Assembly (NCBI GenBank): GCA_037576195.1
Contig: CM075101.1
Location: forward strand, 11,222,001-11,286,000
From: Phytoseiulus persimilis
Lineage: Eukaryota > Arthropoda > Arachnida > Mesostigmata > Phytoseiidae
Length of the DNA stretch: 64,000 nucleotides
Direction: 5' to 3'
The translations under genes and the position numbers were made by a program. The number at the start of each line of letters is the position of its first letter. The first letter of the stretch is position 1. This document shows, piece after piece, positions 24,201 through 37,269 of this stretch. The notes below the pieces were generated by a model. It saw nothing but the letters and a program-made list of their open reading frames with translations, was not told the DNA's origin and did not search any database.

Positions 24201-27200
24201 ATTCGATCAAGCAGACTTCAGCCAAGGATTAGCCCATCGAAAAGCATCGGAAACGTTCACATGAAATCGGAGTGAACGCTGGCTTCGGAGCGCGGGAAGT
24301 TTTCTGCCTACTCCTGACTGGCCTCGTCGCAAGGAGCAGAATCGCAAACAACGTGCCGAGACCCCGCGATGCTGAATACCTTCCGCTGGTCAACGATTGA
24401 ATGCGGAAATGAGCCAGCTACACAAATGTGGTCGCTGACTCGCGATCGACCCACGTTTGAGTCGCGGTCACAGATGCTCTCCCTCATTTGTCTGCTTTGC
24501 ACGCTGAAAATCCCCTCCAAAAGTGCGCAATCTACTACCGAGGCGAAAGCTGCGGTCACCGAAGACGCTAGAAGCGAGCTTGGGCTGTTATTAACGGTAG
24601 CCCACTTCTGGGCGAACTTTATCTCTCGAAGAATGTTACGCAGGAGTAGCTCCCGGTAGTAAACTATGCTCGTCAGTGTAGTCGGCGACATGGTGTAAAA
24701 CTTGAGTAATTGAGTTTGTCTGTGGTTCGACCCGAAATGTTCTCTCCGAGTGTTCTCTGGCCTGGAGCAATTCACCAGGCGGGCCGACTCAAACAGCTGC
24801 GATGATTCGCGGAAGATGTGCTGGAGAAGGAAAGCGGAGCGAAACCGCTGCCTATCGCAAATCAGGAAGATCGAACTCGTTCACTGCTGAGTTGGGAATC
24901 TCTCGAAGGCCACGACGAACATCGGCTCCGATGGAACTCCTTGGAAGATCGATCGGCGCTCTGGAACGGGTCGAGTCCGCTGCGCCCAGTCAAGATTCGA
25001 ATTGTGTCGATTCTGTGGGCTTAGTGTAGGGGAAGCGCAGCTCCGATTCGTTCGCACGCTAATGTTCTCGTTCGTTGTCTCCAAGTTCGTGCAGTTTTCC
25101 CTTCCGATGATGATCCCCTCCGTTGTGGCCGTCGTTGTCGTCCACCGGCGCCGCGGTGGCGCCGTTCGCCAAAGTTGGGACAACGTAAGCTCCTTGTTCT
25201 GGCCTGGAAAGCAAGCGCTCGTTCTAGACTGCTCTCCCCCTTTGACATGTCCCGTGGGTGTCTGTGTGTTTCTTGCTCATTGAGAATAGACCGCCAGTCA
25301 GGCAGCTCGGCAGCGGTAGCAGTCATCCGGGTGTATATTTCTGCTCTTTACCTGGATGGATCTCCTTCTCTTCATGAATGGAAGAAGGAGACGTTCGCTG
25401 CCGCGCCGACGAGCCGGCAAGAGAAACAAAGGGCGCCGGAGGGGGGGGGGGGGGGATCATCAATGAGACGAACAATAACAAGAAACTCCTGATGAACCAA
25501 CGACACCAGCGGAAAAAGTGTTCCCGCCGACGCGAACCTCGACTACGACGAAAAGCTGTTCCTGCTGTTGGTCCTATTCGGCTGGAATCCAACACCCGAT
25601 CGATGGAGGTCGGCGTTTCTGGGTTTCCATCCGATCCGACAGAGTGGGTCGGCGAATCCGCTCCTAACAGACTCAGAACGAGTGAGTGACTCGCGTTTCC
25701 AGCGGTTCGGCTGCTCGTGTCGGTGTGATGTTGCGATGGCTCCCTCTGGCATGGTCGAACTCGAAGCGTCGGAACTGTTGTTCTCATCAGCCCTCGACGA
25801 TCATCACCCCGACACCGGAAGGGCAACATGATCGGCCTCGTAGGCTTCCATTCCGCCTCCGCGATGAATGCCGTCGCTCGAACATCTTGCGCCGCAATCG
25901 AACCCGTTTGCGCGAAAGCGTCCGCAGGAGGCTGAGGACACTTTGGCGAAGATGAAAAGGAAGCTACAGACTCGTGTCGAGGGCTGAGGAGCGAAAGATC
26001 GTCTCGCAGTCGTCGGCCATCCCTGAAGGCAGAGCCCGGACCTCGAGCATGAAGTCTTGCAGGCTCATTCAAGGCGCAGCAACAGCGGCGTTCGTTGCAG
26101 CTCCGAAGACGACCGAAGCAGGATATCATATGAAGACCCGGTGACATGCGATCCTCTCGTCGGTTAATCTCCTGAGGTCCAATTACTCTTTGTGTCCTTT
26201 GTTTAATTGGCTCTTTCGTGTATTAGCCGACTAACCGACGGACCCGCCGGCGCTGCGTTCAGCGAAGCCAGCCAAACTGCCATCAAGACACTCTGCCATG
26301 GAACCAGTGGCACGCTCGACCGTGATGAAACCTTATGCGACGTCGGAGAGGTCGAAAAGGTTACGCGAACGAAGGATCGATTTCCAATGCCGAATCGAGC
26401 GTCGACCACCGGATCCGTCGCTCGAACGCGAAAGTCCATGTTCTCGCTTTCTGTGATCCTCGACCTTTGTCACCTATCCAAACATCCGAGAGGACATGCG
26501 TCTCTGGAACTGATTCGGCAATCTCCCGTCTCCACGATGACAACTTCGGAACGGCTCGGATTCGACTCTGATCCCTAATTTACTAAGGATCGAAAACTCC
26601 GGGCGGAGTTGCCACTTGCTCATATTTACGATTCGCTTCGAGGTTACTTTCGATCGGGACGTGTATAGCTCCTCACGGGAACGGTCATATAGGTCAGTGG
26701 TATGCGTTTGGGATTCCAACGAGGACAGCCGAGGAGCGTCCTCGAACCCCACTTCAACTGTTCCTCTCCCTACAGCTGCTGTACGGATCCGTGTCGCATC
26801 AGCTACCACGAACTTCCACGGGAGAGGGAGCTTTTTTCGGACTATATATAGCCAAAACTTGTGATTTGTATCGGACTCTCTGTACCTTTTACCGATGGAG
26901 ATGAGAACTCGATTGAGACCACGAAAAACGTGAACCATTTGATTCTCAATTCTCATGTAGTCGGGAGTCCCGGGACTGCGTTCCCCTTAGTGCGCGGTTC
27001 TCCTCGAAGATCTCCGCGGCCGGCGAATATAAATCTGTGGATGATCCGATTCTGCCCCCGGGTGTGCTCCGATTCGAGAACGGTTAGATTGGAAACCTGA
27101 TTGCATTTACAAAATGAACCAGTGCCCAGATTCCGACATCATTGCCTACCGCGAGCAGAGCGATGCACTGGCGCCGGAAGATTTCGGTCAACAAGCCTGG

Positions 27201-27720
27201 ATATCAAATACGAGACGAATCGAGCTCACAACATGACCGGGCAACTTCCGCACCCAATCCTGGACTCGTGCTGCCGTTACTTCGAACCCTCGCTCGCTTC
27301 CGCCACCACCACGGCTCCACGGAATCGGTCCGGACCACTGCAGCACCGACGCTCGCGCTTCAAGCCGATATTTCTGAGATTCGATCCCGATTGAGTATCA
27401 GGACAGAATTCAGTTATCGCGAGAACTTTCAATTGACGACGCTGGCTCTCCGATAAGCCTGCCTTGAGATCCGAAATTCCGATTCGTCATCGACTCGAGA
27501 GCTGTGGAATCCGCTCGAATAATTTCGGGCTGCCCTCAACACTGAACCGCATCTCGGAGCGTCCCAGTAACTTGGGAACGCTCCATCTCTGGACCCGTCT
27601 TTCAACATTTGTTCGATCACAGATATGGTGGCGCTGTCTGGCGGAGCTCTCCCCAACTACCGTTGGCTAATGCACTGTGGAAGCATTTCCCCTAGCTGTG
27701 ACGACGCGAGGGCGCCAATT
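18211..27720. other. Intergenic stretch with no recognisable gene
   Basis: Both strands were read for family motifs and none was recognised. The longest open frames, 336 codons on + at 22389-23399 and 274 on - at 25323-26147, are low-complexity or composition-driven and show no domain. One weak - strand exon candidate is listed separately. G homopolymers interrupt the stretch near 25441-25456. TATA-like strings occur at about 24109 and 26843 with no convincing gene behind them. Confidence 0.5.
23550..23924 (-). CDS. Weak candidate exon, unknown protein
   Basis: I do not recognise this. On the - strand an ATG at 23924 opens 124 codons beginning MTFRVEDLYQVGQYYG. The sequence is hydrophilic and balanced in composition, which sets it apart from most chance frames nearby. 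No signal peptide, membrane segment or known motif is visible, and I could not define splice sites. It could equally be a chance frame. Confidence 0.15.
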   Translation of the reverse strand: MTFRVEDLYQVGQYYGVAVESDEDVAVIDGSQSMYLTKNQSFAISKQTIIQTNSSESLQLSSLRALDRTAERTRTPSNRSLDEAVHSLRALAETRCEAKPIRVILAISIDRTLSKHDGSGTRAL

Positions 27721-27737
27721 CATCGAGTAAGTGGGCG

Positions 27738-27769
27738 TATAAAAGCCGTTTCGAGTGGCACTCGAAACG
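27738..27769. promoter_or_regulatory. TATA motif followed by a perfect 10-bp hairpin
   Basis: TATAAAA at 27738-27744 is followed two bases later by a perfect inverted repeat. The arms are CGTTTCGAGT (27747-27756) and ACTCGAAACG (27760-27769) around GGC. The downstream frame on + is not a known protein. The motif could be a promoter with a dimer-binding site, a hairpin RNA, or a transposon remnant. Confidence 0.35.
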
Positions 27770-30700
27770 TCTGCACCGAAACCACCGGAAATTGGCCCGA
27801 CGATACGCGAGTACCTGGAGTGCGGCGAGTTCATTGTGGAAGTCGATCGCAGCTCATTTTCGGGTTCCGCTGCCGGCGGGGTTCGAGCATCCTGCTTCCG
27901 ATGATGAGCTCCAAGTGGCTTTCCAAGTGGTTTGGGGCTTTTGTTTCTTGTTCTGACTCGATGCATTGTTCGCGAGCTTCGGATACGGGAACGAGCGGTC
28001 TAGATACGGTGAGAAAAAAAAAAATTTCTTCCGAGGTCCAGGGGCTCGAACACGGTCACTCGCGTATGGGTAACCCCGTGATGACCTCCCGACCGCAAGC
28101 GTCTTTCTACCGAGTCTGTTGAAGTGAAATGGCTGGAGTCTACTCCATCTGCAGGAGCTGCTGGAGCCTGCTGCGCTCAGCGAGAATTTCTCTGGGCTCT
28201 GGTTCCTGGCGGTCCTTGACGACGAACGTCATCAGCATGATCCAAGCTCACTTCCGAGATTGTCCCCAAGTTCCCCCTCCCTACTAATCCACGAAGCTGA
28301 CAAACATGCAATAAGCGTCGATGGGGAGAGCCCTCTCTAGAGAGAGAATGGGTCGATGATTCGGAAAAGGAACCGCATCCCGTCTCGAAGATAGCTGTCT
28401 GACCATCAATCGAAGCATAACAGCTTCCTGTGACCCTCCGCGGAGCGTTGGAGAACCTGTGAAACTTTCCTCTTCGTGAAGCACCCATTTTTTGAGGAGA
28501 AAGAGGATCCACGTTACAGAGTTATTCGGCATGTACGCGGACGGACTATGGTATACGACGTCGGCGAGCCAGAGCTTCCATCTCCTGGATCAAAGGGTAT
28601 TCGAAATGGTCAAAGCCATCGCTCTGCTGTGATATCGAAGCTCCTCGAGTGGGATCTGAACACCCGCAGGTGAACACCTAAAGGCATTGACCGATTTCTG
28701 TCAAGGATGATGAGAACACTCCGATATTGACTGACGGAGGAAGCCCACACAGTGTGGGATCCCGTCCGGTGCGCTAGCGCCGCGGTCGCGGATGTGCAGA
28801 AGTCAATTATAGTGATCTGAACGCGAAGATCCGTTGGGTTTGCTTGTCCTGATGCGCTCCGCCGTCTCCCCGTGACGAGTGCATGAAGAGCGCCCGACCC
28901 GGGAGACGTGCTCAGAAACTTGATCGGCGTCTCGCTTCGGATTTCGCATGCAGCGGAGTGAACAGGCGGCGGCATTGGCTGAAGTGACTTAAGATGCTGT
29001 TCCCACCTCCAATCGCACTCTTGTGAGCAGCGGGAAGCTTGAGCGTGCAGAGCATAAATTAGCATTCTCGATCGGAATACGAAAGGAAACATCTTTCTGG
29101 AAGCCTCGGCATCGTCAAGGGTCTCTCCAGAGTCAAGAATGCGAGAACAGAGTTCGAATACGGATGAACCCGAGTGTGAGAGGGAACTCAGTTCGTGTGG
29201 TGCAGACATGCATTGCCCCGCATCAGAAGGAGTTCTACGCATGTTGTGGACATGAGATCCTCGTCCGTACACCATCAAACCCATGCCAATGAATTCGGAT
29301 TAACTCACTCCCCATCATGGATCGATTCCGCCTCAGTCGAGCTTCTTCCTGCCTGGTCGTGTTCTCGATCATAACACGTAGCTAGTCGCGTTGGCATTTG
29401 AATCCAGCGGTTTTTTCCGCTCCGAACGTCCCATAGAAATTGCTTCCGACCTTCGGACTTGACGGTCATCCTTCCACAGCAATCGAAGTCCTTTCGGTCG
29501 CAGCTCCATCGATGGTTCTTCTGCTGTGTGGAACTAGGAGCTGGCGCGGAGAGGCGCCTGAGTGAGTTTCGAAGTCGCGACAACGAATCGCTTTCGACCC
29601 ATTGAAATCTTCAGCTGCCGCGTTCGGGAAGAACATTAAGGCGGAATCACCTGTACTGGGTGATTCTGCGAGTGTTCGACGTCGATCTTGATCGCAGGTG
29701 TGTTCCGATGGGTGCCAAAATGTTATTTCTACAGTCGCGTTCCAACGGAATTACGCCACCGGGTCGAGACGCGGTAGAAAGGCAAACCCGCGCCGCTTCA
29801 GCTCATATATGAAGGGGAAGAAAAACAGGAGCAGCTAGGATTTTTCCAGTTCAAGCGACGAGGAGCTAAGTCCCAACGAACACGAAATCCCTACGATGCT
29901 TCGAATGACTCCAAGCAAGTTGAAATGCATAATCGGAGGGAAAAAACCCTAAGCGAACGAGTGAACGAACACAACCGGCATAAAAAGGCTGCTCGGCGCC
30001 CTTCATAATGGCGGCGCGTTTCTTTCTAGTGCGTTCGGCCGCCCGGCCACGTCCATCCGTGGCTCCAGCCACCAACACGCAAAGCAAAGTGGACCACGTT
30101 ACTTGAGAAGCTTCTGCCCTAATGATCGACCGCACGAAATCACGCAAACACGTTGCTGTGGCCATTCGCCAAGCGAGCATCTGTTTTAGAGAAATTCTAA
30201 TGCCAGAAGTTGTTGTGAGACGCACACGGGCTTCGTGCAGGACAAACGCACGGATGACCATTCTCTGACCGGCTCACGGATCATCTCGAAATATTCGCTC
30301 AAACCATTAGAAGGAAGTGTGGCTTCAAGCAGTTTCTAAATACGCAGCTCGCCCCGTGGAAATCCTGGAGGGCTGTACGATGTTTCCAGGTTCCCGACCT
30401 CTCACAGAACGGCGAAAGCCTCCTCGATGAGCCTGATTGCTTGTGAAGTCGATGTTTAAACTGCGCGAGCATAGATATTCCCATGCCAATCAGAGGTTCT
30501 GTCCGTTCAGCGGTTAGTCAGAGTGTCTGGGGTTGACGTTTCCAGTTGGCTGCTGAATGAAGTTCCAAGCTCAATCTACATTTCGTTGTATGTGAGGAGC
30601 GCCATACGCTAGGGCGAGCTCACTGCACTGGTTACGGGACGAGTGGTGCTCATCTGAGCAGGTCATAGAACGCGGCACTCGTTCGTTTGTCTTCTGTTCG

Positions 30701-31972
30701 TTGATTAGCTGTTCTTCTCCGCAATAACAGCCGACAGTACGCTCGGGGGCATGACTCCGACCAAGTGGTGCTTGGATCATACTCGCCGAGGGGTCCCTGT
30801 TGGAACGGCATCCCAGACACCTCTGTTGCCGCTCAGAAAAGCTTCGCGGGGTTCTCAGCAAATGAGATACTCGAAAACCGTAGAATAGATGTCAGCGTTC
30901 GATATCGAAAAATTCTTGACTGTTTTTTCCGGAGATCGCTCTCGTATGTAACTCCAGATAAACCCGAATATCTATTGAGTACAAAACGTTTTGGAGAAAC
31001 TCTAAACTCGCTAAGTGAGCAGCGTTCCCGGCGAACCGGCCGATAAGCGGGCTGCGAGACATCATTAGGTCCCGAACAAACAACCCACGGGAGATAAGGA
31101 ACTTTATTGAGGGTACGTACTTGACCACATTCGAGTTTCTGGGTTCCATAACGCTGATCAATAGGACCACCAAGCCGTGCTGGCAGTGATGCCGCTCCAT
31201 CGCGTGATTCCACCACGAACCCCATCGTACTCAGGCTCAGCTGTATCCGGATATACTTTCGATCAGAATGCTGGGTTTAGTTGTTTTGAGAGGAATTCCA
31301 AAGATGGTCTGGTGCGATTGGTTTCAGAGCTTGTCCTTCTGAACATTGATCTTCTGGCGAGGACGCAGCGCAACTTCGAGTCTCCAGGTTCAAAGGAACG
31401 CCACGTTTCATCGATGGAGAACAATGGAAACTACAGAGGAATCAGGAGGGCAAACTCGAACGGAGATTCCGAAAATATGGATTGATTCGCGCAAATCGGA
31501 GTCCTCAGCTCAGCCTCCTCACGATATTTTCACGCGTATTGAATCAATCGAATTGTAGAGGAAGCGTACCGGGATAATCGCTATTTGGAGCTCCACGCGC
31601 ACAATACAAGCTCGAATCTTCAACGAGAGCAAGAACGTCTTCCACGGCGCCTTGGTGGTCTATTCCAACATCCGTGATTAAGTGTTCATATTCCATCAGG
31701 GAAAAGACCCGTCATGTGCTCATCGAGGCGAGATATTCATCCAACTCGTGATTATTCCGCTCATCCGTTCATATTGGAGAATATATTTTCATGATTCAGG
31801 TGGTTCGGAGCGACGTCGCGGGTCCGCTCGTGTGAGTTTTCTTTTCTTATTACTTATCCCGTGATGGGTGGTCTTCGACGGGCAGAACATCTAGAGGAAA
31901 CGAAAGAGCGTGAACAGCTATGCACAAACGATTTAACAGTATCTCATCTCGATGGATTAGAGATCCCTCTCA

Positions 31973-32527
31973 GATATGACCTCGCTGGGGCAGTTCGAGA
32001 ACTGCGCCCGCTTCTGAGCTACAGCTTCTGAAAGCCAATCGATTCGGCTCTCTGGAATGAGTTTCGGATGGAGGACGAAAATCACTTGTTCTCTGAAGTT
32101 TCGGGTAACTTGGACGAAGTCAGAGCAAACACGCTTTGATAAGAACCATTTGTCTGATTTTCTCGGCTCGGCGATGACGCTCGACTCAGGCCACCTCCTC
32201 AAACGTATCTTCCGAACCCAGCGCCTCGTCTGAATTCTCTCTCGAGATGGGATACCATGACAATCTTGTCAGACGGTGGCTTTTTGTATGCTCGCTGGAT
32301 GACAGACCATGATTTCGTTCAATCACGAGCCGAATGGTTCGCGCCGACGGTGTCAGATGGTGCCCGGAGCGGCAAGTTGGAACGCAAATGCTGACATCGA
32401 TAGCGGCAGTCAGCGCTTCGTATTCTTTCCCTCGAGACGAACGCCGGAACGGATCTCTCGATCGAGGGCAGACCGACGAAATTTTCTGTGCTATGATTGC
32501 AAGCATAACAATCAACCTCCGCGTCAT
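31973..32527 (-). CDS. Weak candidate for a small secreted protein, two adjacent frames
   Basis: On the - strand an ATG at 32527 opens a frame beginning MTRRLIVMLAIIAQKIS, which looks like a short signal peptide, and runs 113 codons. The neighbouring - frame, from 32202 down to about 31960, is plausible protein ending CPSEVISERDL and a stop. A small intron or a frameshift between them could give one product. No family is recognised and splice sites are not convincing, so a chance arrangement is possible. Confidence 0.15.
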
Positions 32528-33187
32528 GAACGTTTCTCGTGAGCTCAGAAGTCTCGTGTTATTTTAGATTATGTTCGGTATCATCAAATGCTCTCCAATA
32601 TTTTCATGGAGAGCTCTCCCGAATCCTGATTTTCGCTAGATTGTCGATAGCTCTCGAGGAGATAGAGCGCCAGCGAGCGGTACGAACGCTCTAAAGTACG
32701 CACCCCGAGGGAGCATGCAAGCAGCCCGAGCTCGAAAGGAAATCTCTCGCAGCGTCGGCGGCACCGGGGGAATCAGTCCCCCACTTGATCGGACGAGCAG
32801 GAGTCAGTCGTGACTCAGAACTGACTTGAGGGAAGCATTTTTAGACTTGGTGACACTCGGCGCAGCGCCTCACTCGGTCGAGCATAATGCCGCGGCCCAG
32901 TGCAAACTGTTGGATCCTCTCTCTCTCTCTGTCGCGGTCTCCCGCGGGATCGGGTCGTGCAATGGAAGCCTGCGAGCTCGCTCGTCTGCCTGACGGCCTA
33001 CCTCACAGCCAACGATCACAAAGCTTTGCATAATGAGCGTCGTTCCTCCAGGCGCCTCCAGCTATCACTACTAAGAGTCGATTTTTAGCATTGTGTGCAC
33101 GAAAGTCACCGACTCGACCGAACCGAGGTGATGCCTGAGAGGTTCGGAGGAGCCGATTCGAAGCCAAGCTGCTTTTGGATTCAACAG

Positions 33188-33451
33188 TTGTGGTCCGATC
33201 GTGGTGAGAACACTCCGGACCCGGCAAGCCTCCGAGATGTCTTGGAACAGTCGGCGCTCATCGGATTACGGCGACTTCGGCGTGCTGTCGGATCCGGCGC
33301 GAATTGCACTACTTTCCATGAGACCTTGAGCAAGTGTTCCGACGAGATCGATGCCTGCGCTCCGAACGATCCTCCGATGCGGAAAGCGGCGGCGGCGGCG
33401 ATACGAGGCGCCTGCGCGGCAACGGATTCTGATCGTCTTCGACCGTACATA
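33188..33451 (+). CDS. Candidate internal exon, unknown cysteine-containing protein
   Basis: After a passable acceptor (ggattcaacag, ending 33187) an 88-codon stretch reads in phase to a weak donor GTACAA at 33452. It contains NCTTFHETLSKC, then CAPNDPPMRKAAAAAIRGAC. Evenly placed cysteines and helical character would suit a small secreted arthropod protein, but I do not recognise the family. No signal-peptide exon or following exon was found. Confidence 0.22.
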
Positions 33452-36400
33452 GTACAAGACGTTTCCGAAGTCGGTGACAGGGGGCGGCCTTCGATCGGCC
33501 CGCCGATAGATGTTCCCCGAGTCTGAGAGACGAGACGTCGTACAGGCCGAAGAATGGAAAGTTTTTTCTATTTTCTCTATCTCGTTTAGCTGACTGTTGA
33601 CTTCGGACAGTCAGCTAGAATTTGACAAAGCTGCGCCACCAAGCGTATGATCATATCGACGGAGTCAAGACATGAAAGCAAATCTTTCTCTCTGCTGTGG
33701 CTGCAGCTTCTCCCTCGTCTTCTCTTGAGTTTGAATAGTTTAGTCGGCCGACAGTCGAATAATCCGCTCTCGAGTCATTGTGCTCCGGATAGGATCTTCC
33801 TATTGTTGCGCGTCCGACGCTGCCGAACCCCGTGACGACGGCCGAGACGGCGAGAACGACGATGGCGAGCCCTCTGAATTCCCCAAAGTTCCGATCGCTC
33901 GGCCGGAACTGAGCCTCAAAGAGAGGAACGACAGAGAGTTTCGGAGTCGCCGGACAAAACTCTGAAGTCGATCGTGGCCGTCGAGAACAAGTTCGCGATG
34001 TCTTCCCCAAATTGTTTGGAAAGCCTATGTTGTCACCGCCGACGCTGCGATTCCGATCGGAGTCGCGACGGCTAATGCACTTGCGACCTAGGAGAAAAGC
34101 GACTTCGGTGGGTAGATAAGCTCCGAGTGAAATTTTCAGAAGTGCTCTCTTCTGCCACAACAATATGGGAGTGCTCTCGATGCTGCCCGCCGTGTGTCGT
34201 GAGCGATGCTCGTCATGAGGGATCAGGCACGCATCGATACTCCCGACCTGGCGGAGCTTTCGCTCGAGCCGGGACAGCGTTTGGGAGCAGCTCCGGCTCC
34301 TTGGATTTTGGGAGCGGGAGGAGTCCCCGCGATGTTGAGCTCCGATAGAGCGGCAGACAGCCTGGGCAAGGCACGATCGCGAGCACGCTGCAGAGTCACA
34401 ACCTTGGTGGATCGATCGGCTCGCTCATCTGATGATTGATTTGTGGACAGACCCCTTGCTACTGCGCAGGAACGACCGCACAGGACACTGTCAGCGCCAA
34501 ACAGTGCAAGTCCGCAATCATGTGATGGAAGGCGGATGGTCTCGATCGAAGTCATGTCCTGCGCACTATAGAAGTCCAGAGCCGACCAAACAACGCTCCG
34601 AAGTTGCGTTTCGATAATGGTAGCAGGCTCCTTCGTTGCTCGCTCGGAGGCCGGTTTGTGAGTTTTCGATGACGAGACGCATTCGACATCATCGAGCGGA
34701 CCCGTTCGTGAGATCAAACATCGACGACAGGGATCAATTTTTATCGATTTCATCCAACCGAGTGGAGAGAAACCGAGAAGTCCATCGCGTGGTTCTTGGG
34801 ATAACGATCGGTTCGGGCTAGAGAGTCGGACCTGCGAGAGAATAGAGGAGTAACGCTTACGTGCATCGTACTCTGAAAGAAGTTCCTTAGGCTGAGGACG
34901 CGAAACTCATCTGATGAGTGATTTCCCAGGATTGACCTCTGGCAAGAGATCTGACAGCGCTGCGGGTATGGCTTCCTCCTTCATTCGGTGTCCTTGATGC
35001 AAGAGAGGCTCGCAGGCGGCCTCTGAGCCTGGATCTCAGGACCGATGGGTTCTCAGCCTCAACCCAGAGCTCGCAGGCGACTTTCGCCGCAAGTTGCCAA
35101 GAGGGAACGGCATACCCATGAGCTCACAAACTCAGGAACTGAGGGCAGGCCGAGTGAAGCGGCGGGCTAGAGCGGCAGAGGAAGCTATTGGACCTTCAGC
35201 TCTGACTTCTTGAAAGAATCTTCCCGGAATCTCGCGATCCGCTGAGTTATGAATCCTCCAAAGCGAGCTCATGTCAACTCCGTGGAATCCTCGGCAGGAA
35301 CTGAACTGCTCAAAATGAATGGCGACACTGTCGGACCGAGTGAACGGAGTCATGGCATTCCTGATGGAGTGGCTCAAATCAACCTACGAGAGAAAGTCGA
35401 AACTGCGCGATATCCGATCACTATCGAAATCTCTCCGCGGGAGTTCTCACGAAGCATACGTTGTAGTCCATGGAGCTGACCCGATAGGATCGGAAGCGTT
35501 GCTTTCCGCCGCAGGCTCCGAGTCCTATGGTGGTTTGACGGAGAATGTTCCGATGTGACGCGTCCAACCGCTTCTGGATCGCTCAGTCGCGAGGCTGGCC
35601 CGGAAATATTTCTATCCAGTTCCCCAGTCCGTGGGAAACCCGATATTCCCGCGGCGAGGGGCGATCGTTGCTATATTTCTACCCGGATCGGAGTCAAAGT
35701 TCTCGCATTACAACGAGTGTACCGATCTTTTCGAGGTTCCGTTTGAGTTCCTCCGGAAGGGTTTACCGAGCGCGTGCTCACTCAGTTGTCAAACCTACGC
35801 AGCGGAGCGACTGCGAATTCTCGGCAGGATTTTCCGTTGTCAAAAGTATTTACCATATCGTAAGCTGACATGGAGCTCGACCTCCCCAACAGGTGAGCAG
35901 CGCTAAATTTAGCTCCCTATCGGGTTTCGGCTCCCGGTTTCGATCAGCTCTGGAACTGGTCTTATTGTCCGCCTCCAGCCGAGCATTGTCAAGCCGACCA
36001 GAGTCGAATTCGTTTACACATAGTCGTACCAATCGTGAATATCTCCGTCCCGGAAATTGGATTGTATGCTTCCCGGAGTTCTGTCAATCTCGAGGACGAC
36101 TGGAAGTTCGTAGTTTCCCCCTGTCCCATAGACTGCGGAGCATGCGATCCTCGTCGTGCTTCTGAGACTCGTTGTTATTGGGTCGCAAGCAATGGCCAGC
36201 GCTCCCGAACATCACCAGGAAAGCGTTTGAATGTCTTGAATTGTTGTTGCATCCACGCGATGCGGACGCCTGACGTTGATTTGAGCATTGTGCGGCCGAC
36301 AAGTGGTTCGCGTATCCGTTCGGCTGAAATATCAGACGGGCTAAGGGTGACGTGCGGTCCACACTTAGTATTTAAGGCAGACAATCGCTGCGCCGTCGTC

Positions 36401-37261
36401 AGCTCGTTCGTTCGGCGGCTCGCTTAGCATATAGTGGGAGGCGCCTGACTACTGGCTGCAGCCGCGGAGCAGCGGCACCAACAGCAGTCATTGTCACACC
36501 GCATAATGCTCCCTCTGTTCTTCTCTGCACGAAGCTAGTCGGTCCGCCGAGCGGTGAACACACAGCTTGCTGACGCCTGAAACAACGCTCAGCTAACGAA
36601 TTGAGACAACTGAGCCTCTGAAAACGAAAACTTCAGACCGTCTGATCAGCGAAATTCCGAACTATCCGACTTTCATGCCCCACCGCTCGCCAGCACGATG
36701 CTCTTGGAAGAGCACCGCGGTGAAGGTGAGGTTCTCCCTCCGTCCCCGGGCTCACGAGACGAACCTTGGCAGTGCGCATGGCCACCCATTCGTTCCCACG
36801 TAGTTCAAGATTTTCACCGTTTTCCGAACGTCGTTCCGATGATTTAGCGCGCGGAACCGGTCCTGTCGAAAAAGCCCAGGACGAGGAGTGCGAGGTCAAA
36901 ATTGTATAATGGCGGGCGATCCAGATGCGAACCTGAAACCAATTGCGGAGTGGCGAACAGACGCCCCTGCCGCGGTTGAGGCGGCAATAGTTGCATGTGG
37001 CAACAATGAACGTTGTTTAGTGGAGCTCTTGTTCGTTTGCGTCGGTTCAGAGTAATTTATGCCGTTGTCACTTTGCCGCCGCCGTTGAGCGATGAATAAC
37101 CGACCGACCGACGGACCGGCCAGGCAACCAACCAAGCGCGCTAACAACGTGTCTGAGTCGACGCCAAAAGCGTTTCCAGCCGTCTGTCGGATTTCGGTCT
37201 GTGGTTCCCGCCGTGCGAAAAGTTTTGGAAGGCCTAAGATCTCCAACCAAAGCCTCGGCCC

Positions 37262-37269
37262 AGGTGTGA
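37262..37269 (+). promoter_or_regulatory. Second AGGTGTGA T-box half-site
   Basis: This is an exact match to the T-box half-site, 19 kb downstream of the T-box gene. On base frequency alone such an 8-mer is not significant. Confidence 0.12.

Noticed and set aside
25323..26147. 274-codon open frame on - with a proline run
   Set aside because: The proline run is just the poly-G tract near 25441 read in reverse, and the rest resembles no protein.
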